Below, in pieces: positions 1 to 5,050 of a stretch of 5,050 nt of DNA (the stretch's first letter is position 1; each line of letters begins with the position of its first letter). The DNA comes from an uncultured Lactobacillaceae bacterium (GTDB taxonomy: Bacteria > Bacillota > Bacilli > Lactobacillales > Lactobacillaceae): positions 1-5,050 of the forward strand of contig CAKQCC010000064.1 in assembly GCA_934216625.1 (NCBI GenBank), read 5' to 3'. A program made the position numbers and the translations under genes. The notes under the pieces are model-generated. The model had not been told where the DNA came from, did no database searches, and was given only the letters and a program-made list of their open reading frames with translations.

Positions 1-1946
1 TGCTCGGAGTTCACGCAACTGATTTGGCTCACTTGCGGTCGGTTACTCAACCGGTTCATGCTGGTCAATCCGACTTCTTCGTACTAAACGGAATTGACGC
101 TAAGACTAATCATTATTATGCTCAGATCGTAAGCCACGATTCCGCGGGTCGTTGTCGAAAATGGACTAATAACGGAATTAACGTTAATCCGGTAATTTAT
201 GCTCATAAATTGTATTATGTTCATCAGGGACCGCACGGTGGCCAATTGATCTGCCGCTCGCTCACCGATCGCAATCGCCGGTTAGTTAAGACCGGAACGG
301 GTTCGGTTAGCCAGCTTCACTTAAGTGGGCACTGGCTCTATTTTAAAGTGACCGTTAATCACGAAATTCCGAAGTATCACACTAGTCAATTCCCGCGCAC
401 TCGCAAGGTCATTAAGTTGGTTAATAAGCAGGACGGCTACGGCTGGCTGCCTAATCATGCGACTAATTTGGTTAAATTATATGATTTAAAGCGCAATTTA
501 GTTACCACGGTAATGAAAAGTCATCATGACTTTAATTTGCAGTCGTTTGCCCCCCGGCGCCACCAAATTTTGTATTTGCAAACCACTCGTCATTTAAAGA
601 ACGACATTAATCGCGCTCAGGGTGCTTTTTGCTATGACCTTAAAAACGACCGAACCACTTTAATCAATCAACAGGTCCCGAGCGGCGTTTTTCACACGGC
701 TCGATTTTCACCCGACGGCAAGTTAATTGCGCTAGTGGGAAATGATAATCGGTACCCGAGCGTCACCGTAAATGACTTTTGGTTATACAATGTCGCTAAT
801 CACCGTTTAGTGAATCTGACCAAACGATTGGATGACGTTGACGTTGGCTATGCCGGTGGCTTGAGCACCGATTTCGCTCAACAGCGTTCAAACGTTGAGA
901 TGCGCTGGCTTAATTCGCGTGATTATCTATTTCACGCTTATCATCACGGTCGGAGTCAGTTGTATCTTGGCCGCGCTCACCGGATTAAGTTAGTCAGTGA
1001 CCGGAAACGCGAAATTTATGATTTTAACGTGATTGATTCGACTGAAGTGGTACTCAGCTCTTCCAAACAGACTCAACCGTGTGAATTGCGACATTTGAGT
1101 CTAAATAACGGTCAAGAAATTTCGGTCTTTAATCCGAACCGTCAGTTTGAACAAACCCATCGTTACGCTAAAGTCAGCGCGTTTAAGTACCGATCTAAAG
1201 ATCAGAAAGTCATGCTATCGGGATGGGTTATGCATTCTTTGAAGCCTCAGACCCAGAGCCCGGTAATTTTATACGTGCACGGTGGACCTCACGATGCTTA
1301 CGGTGAAAGCTTTTTCCATGAATTTCAGGTCCTTGCGACTCATGGCTATTCGATCGTGTACGTCAATCCCCGTGGCTCAACGACTTACGGCCAGCAATTC
1401 GAAACCGACGTGATTGGCCACTACGGTGAGCATGATTATGCTGACGTAATGAGCGGACTGTCGGCGGCCTTGCGTCGATTTAAAGATTTGGATCCCCACC
1501 GGGTGTTTATTATCGGCGGTTCCTACGGTGGCTTCATGGTGCTGTGGACGATTGGCCACAGCAATCGGTTTACCGCCGCAATTGCGCAGCGGCCTTTAGC
1601 AGATTGGCGGATGCAATACGGAACCAGCGACATCGGTATTCGGTTCTGTCGGGATGAACTCGGGTGTGATTTATACCGTGATCACGCGGACGCTTTGTAC
1701 CGGAAAGAGTCACCGATTACTTACGCAATGAACGTTAAGACGCCGTTACTTCTTCAGCACGGTGAGTACGACATGCGCTGCCCGGCTTGCTTGAGTGAAG
1801 CCTACTTTACGGCGGTCAAGCAGACCGGAACCGAAGTTAGGTACGTTCGTTATCCGCAGGGGTACCACGGGGTTTCACGCCACGGTTTACCCAGCTTGAG
1901 GATTCAGCGGATTAAAGACATTTTGACCTGGTTAGATGCTCATTAA
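1..1946 (+). CDS. S9 family serine peptidase (acylaminoacyl-peptidase/YuxL-like), 5' end outside the window
   Basis: Probable cytosolic serine peptidase of the prolyl-oligopeptidase clan, S9C-like, acting on short or N-blocked peptides; the substrate is not deducible. Residues are numbered from the TTG at base 24. The N-terminal ~370 residues are beta-propeller-like, with a WD40/TolB-type FSPDGKLIAL repeat near residue 228. The C-terminal alpha/beta-hydrolase domain shows HGGPH (419-423, oxyanion region), GGSYGG with nucleophile Ser500, HGEYDMRCP with Asp583, and GYHGVSRHG with His615, so the catalytic triad is complete. The frame is open to the left edge, reading GVHATDLAHLRSVTQPV across base 24. 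That matches the usual family N-terminus, so the TTG at 24 is an internal Leu codon (of TDL) without a well-spaced Shine-Dalgarno, and the true start lies a few codons left of the window. No signal peptide or membrane segment is visible. The 3' end converges on the PerR-like gene, with a 4-bp overlap. The family is confident; the exact specificity is unknown. Confidence 0.93.
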   Translation, partial: LGVHATDLAHLRSVTQPVHAGQSDFFVLNGIDAKTNHYYAQIVSHDSAGRCRKWTNNGINVNPVIYAHKLYYVHQGPHGGQLICRSLTDRNRRLVKTGTGSVSQLHLSGHWLYFKVTVNHEIPKYHTSQFPRTRKVIKLVNKQDGYGWLPNHATNLVKLYDLKRNLVTTVMKSHHDFNLQSFAPRRHQILYLQTTRHLKNDINRAQGAFCYDLKNDRTTLINQQVPSGVFHTARFSPDGKLIALVGNDNRYPSVTVNDFWLYNVANHRLVNLTKRLDDVDVGYAGGLSTDFAQQRSNVEMRWLNSRDYLFHAYHHGRSQLYLGRAHRIKLVSDRKREIYDFNVIDSTEVVLSSSKQTQPCELRHLSLNNGQEISVFNPNRQFEQTHRYAKVSAFKYRSKDQKVMLSGWVMHSLKPQTQSPVILYVHGGPHDAYGESFFHEFQVLATHGYSIVYVNPRGSTTYGQQFETDVIGHYGEHDYADVMSGLSAALRRFKDLDPHRVFIIGGSYGGFMVLWTIGHSNRFTAAIAQRPLADWRMQYGTSDIGIRFCRDELGCDLYRDHADALYRKESPITYAMNVKTPLLLQHGEYDMRCPACLSEAYFTAVKQTGTEVRYVRYPQGYHGVSRHGLPSLRIQRIKDILTWLDAH

Positions 1947-2404
1947 TGACGGCTTAGTTTCTTCTGGCAACTTGGGCAAATTCCACTGACTTCGATTTTA
2001 ACCTTGTTAACTTTAAAACCGGTCTGCTTTTTGGCCAATTGTTTAATGTGGTCTTCCAATTTTGAGTAGTTAACGTTCGGGACGTCAAAGATCCGGCCAC
2101 AATTTTGACAAATGGCGTGCATGTGGGGATTCCCGAAGAAATCGAACCTGACCCCGCCGTTTTGACCGGGAAGCTCGATAATGATGCCGATTGATTCTAA
2201 TTTTCTTAAGGTGTTGTAGACCGTTGCCATGCTTAGGTTAGTGAATCGCTGCTTAAGGGCTTTGTAGATCATGTAAACTGACGGGTGGTTGTGGTGGTTG
2301 ATTAAATATTTAAGGATGATTTGACGCTGGGGCGTAATTCGAACCCGGTGCTTTCTTAAAACTTTAATTGCCTTTAAATAAAGTGGATTTCTCAATTTAG
2401 ACAT
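1943..2404 (-). CDS. perR: Fur-family metalloregulator, PerR-type peroxide/metal sensor
   Basis: DNA-binding repressor of 153 residues (150 if the alternative TTG start is used). The N-terminal winged helix holds VRITPQR (21-27) and the recognition region LSMATVYNTLRKL (57-69). The C-terminal dimerisation domain has both structural-zinc pairs, C99/C102 (ICQNCG) and C143/C146 (ICPSC). Aligned by eye with Bacillus subtilis PerR, the five regulatory-metal ligands H37, D85, H91, H93 and D104 correspond to H40, D88, H94, H96 and D107. The Asp at the last position is typical of PerR; Fur proteins usually have Glu there. In known PerR proteins, Fe2+-catalysed oxidation of the histidines releases DNA, while the Mn2+ form is less sensitive. 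The gene is divergent from the lactonase gene and has a Fur/Per-like operator at its own promoter, suggesting autoregulation. Fur or Zur activity cannot be fully excluded. Confidence 0.9.
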   Translation of the reverse strand: MSKLRNPLYLKAIKVLRKHRVRITPQRQIILKYLINHHNHPSVYMIYKALKQRFTNLSMATVYNTLRKLESIGIIIELPGQNGGVRFDFFGNPHMHAICQNCGRIFDVPNVNYSKLEDHIKQLAKKQTGFKVNKVKIEVSGICPSCQKKLSRH

Positions 2405-2408
2405 CTCC
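2405..2408 (-). promoter_or_regulatory. Shine-Dalgarno GGAG that bears on the perR start choice
   Basis: On the minus strand CCGGAG directly abuts the ATG at 2404-2402, leaving no spacer for that start. The same GGAG stands 9 nt before an in-frame TTG at 2395-2393 (codon 4), which is normal spacing. Starting at the TTG also makes the N-terminus the same length as that of B. subtilis PerR up to the RITPQR motif. The annotated ATG is kept as the longest form, but the TTG may be the real start. Confidence 0.5.
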
Positions 2409-2414
2409 GGTTAT

Positions 2415-2431
2415 TAATAATGATTATCATT
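2415..2431. promoter_or_regulatory. Fur/Per-box-like operator
   Basis: Read on the minus strand, 2429-2415 is TGATAATCATTATTA. It differs at one position from the 7-1-7 Fur-box core TGATAAT-N-ATTATCA, and at two positions from the PerR box TTATAAT-N-ATTATAA. It overlaps a perfect 6-1-6 palindrome AATGAT-T-ATCATT at 2419-2431. Fifteen consecutive bases of the classic 19-bp E. coli Fur box are present. It sits at the predicted transcription start of the adjacent Fur-family gene, as expected for autorepression. Confidence 0.7.
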
Positions 2432-2436
2432 TGATT

Positions 2437-2465
2437 ATTTTATAATTAATCACTAAGAATGGCAA
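2437..2465 (-). promoter_or_regulatory. Predicted sigma-A promoter of the perR-like gene
   Basis: On the minus strand there is a -35 box TTGCCA (2465-2460, 5 of 6 to TTGACA), a 17-nt spacer, and a -10 box TAAAAT (2442-2437, 5 of 6 to TATAAT). The transcript would start near 2430, giving a leader of about 25 to 35 nt. The Fur/Per-like operator at 2415-2431 covers the predicted start point. Confidence 0.6.
2441..2446 (+). promoter_or_regulatory. Perfect TATAAT, possible distal -10 box for the lactonase gene
   Basis: An exact consensus -10 hexamer on the + strand, with no good -35; the bases at -35 spacing (about 2418-2423) lie inside the Fur/Per-like operator. If used, transcription would start near 2453 and be directly occluded by the regulator. 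It overlaps the minus-strand -10 of perR, so it may simply reflect AT-rich sequence. Confidence 0.3.
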
Positions 2466-2467
2466 TT

Positions 2468-2497
2468 TTGGAAAATAAAAGCGGGTTGGTTTAAAAT
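2468..2497 (+). promoter_or_regulatory. Possible proximal promoter of the lactonase gene
   Basis: TTGGAA (2468-2473, 4 of 6 to the -35 consensus), an 18-nt spacer and TAAAAT (2492-2497, 5 of 6 to the -10 consensus). It predicts a start near 2504, which would leave the ribosome binding site almost at the 5' end of the mRNA; that is unusual but possible. Confidence 0.35.
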
Positions 2498-2504
2498 TTA
2501 ACCG

Positions 2505-2512
2505 AAGGAAGG
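2505..2512 (+). promoter_or_regulatory. Shine-Dalgarno AAGGAAGG of the lactonase gene
   Basis: A strong purine-rich AAGGAAGG ends 8 nt before the ATG at 2521, which fixes that start. Confidence 0.8.
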
Positions 2513-2520
2513 CATTCGAA

Positions 2521-3591
2521 ATGATCGAAAAGTTTCTTTTGGGAACTTATACTTTAAAAAGCAGTTACGGAATTTATGAATTAGAATTAAATGATGATCA
2601 AAAGCGGCTTCAGAATTTGCGTTACGTGGCTTCCAGCGGCAACCCGACGTATTTGGCATTATCAAAAAAGAACCGAATTTACGCCATTGATAAAGTTTGG
2701 CACAATAATTGGGCTGAAGAGGATGATCACATGCAAGGCGGCTTACAAGTCTTGGATAACAGCACCCGTCCCGCGAAAGTGATTGATTATCAGCTGAATC
2801 CGGGAACGTCACCGGCTTACGTGACGGTTGATGAACCTCGTCAGATGGTTTTCACCGCTAATTACCATACCGGTGCGGTGATTATTTATAAGATTCAGAA
2901 TGATGGTTCCTTGAAAGAAACCGATCGGGTCGTTGACAAGGGCCATACGGGTCCCCGTCCTGAACAGCAAGACGGTGCCCATCCGCACTTTGCTGACGTG
3001 ACTCCTGACGGCCGATTGGTAGTGGTTGATTTAGGTCAGGACCGGGTTTATTTATATGATTTGAGTAACGCCGGTAAATTAAGTCCGGTTAGTCATTTAC
3101 AGTTCAAACCCGGTTTCGGCCCGCGCCACATCGTGTTCGATCCGAATAAGCACGTGGCTTATTTAGCGGCCGAATTAAGTAGTCACGTTGCGGTTTTGAA
3201 TTACGACGCCCAAGCCGGTAAGTTTACGGTTAAACAAATCTTATCCACCATTCCCGATACCTGGACAAAACATAACGGCGCTGCCGCAATTCGCTTGTCA
3301 CGCGACCGGCGATTCGTGTACGTTTCGAACCGTGGTTACAACAGTATTGCGGTTTTCCGGACCGGTTCGGACGGAACTTTGAAGTTGATTCAGCAAATCT
3401 CAACCGAGGGTGATTTCCCGCGTGATTTTAACTTTAATCACGATCAGTCAATGGTGATCGCTTTGAATCAGAACACGAATAACGCTACTTTGTACGAACG
3501 AAACGCTCAGACCGGTAAATTAAAGATGATCCAAAAGGATTTTCGGGTTCCAGAAGGTGTCTGCGTATGCCCGGAAAAAATAATTAAGTAG
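2521..3591 (+). CDS. pgl: Lactonase family protein, 6-phosphogluconolactonase (YkgB/YbhE-type beta-propeller)
   Basis: Probable cytosolic lactonase hydrolysing 6-phosphoglucono-1,5-lactone to 6-phosphogluconate, the second step of the oxidative pentose phosphate pathway, which feeds the phosphoketolase route in heterofermentative lactobacilli. The 356 residues match the family length (about 330-360) and form a seven-bladed propeller. Recurrent blade motifs are GTSPAYVTVD (95-104), QDGAHPHFADVTPDG (150-164), GFGPRHIVFDP (198-208), IRLSRDRRFVYVSNRGYNSI (257-276) and GDFPRDFNF (297-305). The HPH and GPRH histidines/arginines are the residues conserved in this family. The ATG has a well-spaced AAGGAAGG, and the N-terminus KFLLGTYT is typical; there is no signal peptide. 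It is divergent from the PerR-like gene and ends about 35 bp before a strong terminator, so it is probably monocistronic. Some family members act on other lactones or muconate, so the symbol is assigned by family only. Confidence 0.87.
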   Translation: MIEKFLLGTYTLKSSYGIYELELNDDQKRLQNLRYVASSGNPTYLALSKKNRIYAIDKVWHNNWAEEDDHMQGGLQVLDNSTRPAKVIDYQLNPGTSPAYVTVDEPRQMVFTANYHTGAVIIYKIQNDGSLKETDRVVDKGHTGPRPEQQDGAHPHFADVTPDGRLVVVDLGQDRVYLYDLSNAGKLSPVSHLQFKPGFGPRHIVFDPNKHVAYLAAELSSHVAVLNYDAQAGKFTVKQILSTIPDTWTKHNGAAAIRLSRDRRFVYVSNRGYNSIAVFRTGSDGTLKLIQQISTEGDFPRDFNFNHDQSMVIALNQNTNNATLYERNAQTGKLKMIQKDFRVPEGVCVCPEKIIK

Positions 3592-3626
3592 AAATAAAAT
3601 TAAGTTAATAAAATAATGCTTTAACG

Positions 3627-3657
3627 AAAAAGCGCTGATTTTATCAGCGCTTTTTTT
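3627..3657. terminator. Strong intrinsic terminator, probably bidirectional
   Basis: A nine-bp stem AGCGCTGAT (3631-3639) / ATCAGCGCT (3643-3651) closes a TTT loop. It is flanked by AAAA on the left and a run of seven T (3651-3657) on the right. It ends the lactonase transcript on + and, with the A-run read as U on the other strand, can also end the helicase transcript, whose stop codon lies 15 bp away. The U tail is stronger on the + side. Confidence 0.92.
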
Positions 3658-3671
3658 ATGATTTAAATTAA

Positions 3672-5050
3672 TTATTTCCAAAATTTTTTAATGATTGTCT
3701 TAAATTGTTTCAAATTGCTAACCGTTTTAACCTGCCAAAAATCAGGCAAAAATCTTCGGTAGCGGAACTCATTAAAGCGCTGGTCCATCAACGCGATCAC
3801 TCCGCAATCGTTAGCGCTACGGATTAGACGGCCCGCTGCCTGCAAAACCTTGTTAAGTCCCGGAATCTGGTAGGCGTATTCAAAACCATGCCCTTCCGCG
3901 TCGAAATAATCTTTGACTAAATTGGTCTGGTCGTTGATTTTAGGTAAACCGACCCCGACGATCCCGACGCCGATTAGCGCTTTGCCTTTAAGATCGATTC
4001 CTTCCGAAAAGTTGCTGCCGAGGATCGCGAAACCAACCAGTGATTTTTGATAATTTTGCTTGAATTGGTTTAGAAAATTGCTTTGCTGCTGATTATTCAT
4101 CGAGTTAGTTTGCTTCAAGGTTCGCAGTTGTGGATAACGTTGCTTAAATTCGTCAAAAATGGTGTCTAAATATCGGTAGGACGGAAAAAAGATTAAGTAG
4201 TGGCCAGTCTGGCTGGTGACCAGGGCGTGAATTGTGTGGACAATTTTATTTTGGTTTTGTTTCCGTTGTCGATAAGTGGTCTGAATATAGTTGGTAATGA
4301 TAATTTTTTGGCATTCCGGTGGGAACGGTGACGGCAGTTGATAAGCAAGGCTGTCTTTTTCGTTGCCAAGGGTTCGCTGGTAATAGCTCATCGGTGAAAG
4401 GGTGGCGCTGAACAGGATTGCGCTGCCACCGAGCTTGAGTGAGCGGGCCAGATACTTGCTAGGGTCGAGACAAAATTCCTGACAGGTGATCTGGTGGTGA
4501 CGGTCGTGGATCATTCGGGTTCGGTAGGTTGAATCATAGTAGCCACCGATGGTGAGGTAACTGTTGCAGGCAAAACCGAATTGGATGATTTGATTAACCA
4601 GGTCGTCACGCTGGGGCTGTTTAGTTAGCCACTTTTGGGTGGTCCGAACCAGGCTGTGGATAGTGTGATTGAATTTTCTTAACGGTTTCGTTTGGCTAGT
4701 GCTAAATTGGTGACTTTGGTTTAAACGTTGCTGACAACTTCGGAAACCGGTTTTTAACCGTTTTAATGCTGAGAATAAATTTCGACAACGGGATCGGTGA
4801 TGGTGAGTGACTTTAATGATTTGGTTTAACCGGTCGCTTTTTAGGCTGGCCGAGTACATAGCTCTGGATCGGCTAACCAAGTTGTGAGCTTCGTCAATTA
4901 AAAAACAATTTTCGGGATCGGGTTTCGCGAAGAAACGCTTTAGCTTGACTTCCGGGTCGAACAGGTAATTGTAGTCGCAGATGATTACGTCGCAAAAATC
5001 ACTGGCGTCAAGTGAAAATTCGAACGGGTCGAGGGTATACTTTCGGGCGT
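3672..5050 (-). CDS. DinG/XPD-like (Rad3-related, COG1199-type) ATP-dependent DNA helicase, N-terminus outside the window
   Basis: C-terminal ~458 residues of a superfamily 2 helicase that would unwind DNA using ATP, probably in repair or replication restart. The frame stays open from 5050. It reads CDVIICDYNYLFDP (4953-4994 region), then the Walker B/DEAH box LIDEAHN (DEAH at 4884-4895), then about 155 residues rich in His, Arg and Gln (Arch-domain position). These are followed by FSATLSP (motif III-like, about 4394-4412), HYLIFFPSYRYLD (motif IV, near 4190), FSEGIDLKG (motif V, 3990-4010) and QAAGRLIRS (motif VI with its arginine finger, 3816-3842), then GVIALMDQRF. The TTG at 4880 is the Leu after DEAHN, not a start. 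Walker A and the true start lie right of the window. It lacks any visible exonuclease domain, so I give no dinG symbol. Homologues carry a 4Fe-4S cluster just before this region; the last Cys seems replaced by Asp here (see findings). Confidence 0.9.
   Translation of the reverse strand, partial: ARKYTLDPFEFSLDASDFCDVIICDYNYLFDPEVKLKRFFAKPDPENCFLIDEAHNLVSRSRAMYSASLKSDRLNQIIKVTHHHRSRCRNLFSALKRLKTGFRSCQQRLNQSHQFSTSQTKPLRKFNHTIHSLVRTTQKWLTKQPQRDDLVNQIIQFGFACNSYLTIGGYYDSTYRTRMIHDRHHQITCQEFCLDPSKYLARSLKLGGSAILFSATLSPMSYYQRTLGNEKDSLAYQLPSPFPPECQKIIITNYIQTTYRQRKQNQNKIVHTIHALVTSQTGHYLIFFPSYRYLDTIFDEFKQRYPQLRTLKQTNSMNNQQQSNFLNQFKQNYQKSLVGFAILGSNFSEGIDLKGKALIGVGIVGVGLPKINDQTNLVKDYFDAEGHGFEYAYQIPGLNKVLQAAGRLIRSANDCGVIALMDQRFNEFRYRRFLPDFWQVKTVSNLKQFKTIIKKFWK

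Noticed and set aside
24..26. TTG as the start of the S9 peptidase
   Set aside because: The frame is open to the left edge, and GVHATDL upstream of it looks like conserved family N-terminus. There is no SD at proper spacing, so the gene is treated as 5' partial.
1377..1559. 60-codon minus-strand open frame
   Set aside because: It lies wholly inside the peptidase catalytic domain (GGSYGG region) in antisense, with no recognisable motif or SD.
1850..2060. Intrinsic terminator for the peptidase or the PerR-like gene
   Set aside because: Repeated CCACGG elements near 1864-1886 are direct, not inverted, and no GC-rich hairpin with a U-run is seen on either strand.
2411..2450. Zur or MntR operator
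   Set aside because: The sequence lacks the GC-containing Zur-box core, and no MntR-like consensus stands out; the Fur/Per match is much better.
2591..2782. 63-codon + strand open frame
   Set aside because: It is out of frame within the lactonase gene, which has clear family motifs in the other frame.
2498..2812. 104-codon minus-strand open frame
   Set aside because: It is antisense to the lactonase N-terminal region and its SD, with low-complexity, unrecognisable protein; a coding shadow.
4878..4880. TTG as the start of the helicase
   Set aside because: It falls immediately after the DEAHN motif. A start there would remove Walker A and the DEAH box, while the frame remains open to 5050 with convincing family sequence.

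Overview
The window looks like ordinary chromosome from a low-to-mid GC Firmicute, most likely a member of the Lactobacillaceae. This is inferred from the mix of protein families, strong AAGGAAGG-type ribosome binding sites, AT-rich sigma-A-like promoters and a classic U-tailed intrinsic terminator. No species can be named from the sequence alone. There is no sign of a mobile element, phage, CRISPR array, rRNA or tRNA gene.

Layout. (1) Bases 1-1946, + strand: the 3' most of an S9-family serine peptidase (propeller plus alpha/beta-hydrolase) whose true start lies just left of the window. (2) Bases 1943-2404, - strand: a Fur-family metalloregulator with a complete PerR-type set of metal ligands. 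It converges on the peptidase so tightly that one TTAA supplies both stop codons. (3) Bases 2405-2520: a 116-bp divergent promoter region with a near-consensus Fur/Per-type operator placed over the predicted start of the regulator transcript. (4) Bases 2521-3591, + strand: a 6-phosphogluconolactonase-type seven-bladed propeller protein. (5) Bases 3592-3671: a convergent intergenic region with one strong hairpin terminator that can serve both sides. (6) Bases 3672-5050, - strand: the C-terminal part of a DinG/XPD-related (Rad3-like) DNA helicase running off the right edge. Its DEAH box lies at 4884-4895, so the gene extends well beyond the TTG at 4880 that a start-codon search would choose.

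How they fit together. The regulator and the lactonase are divergently transcribed from overlapping promoter signals around one operator. Peroxide or metal sensing could therefore touch both autoregulation and the oxidative pentose phosphate/phosphoketolase route; this is inference. The peptidase and the helicase are probably independent neighbours. I did not find an evident undescribed system. The points most worth checking are the hybrid Fur/Per operator, the start codon of the regulator, the shared TTAA stop, and a possible loss of an iron-sulfur ligand in the helicase.
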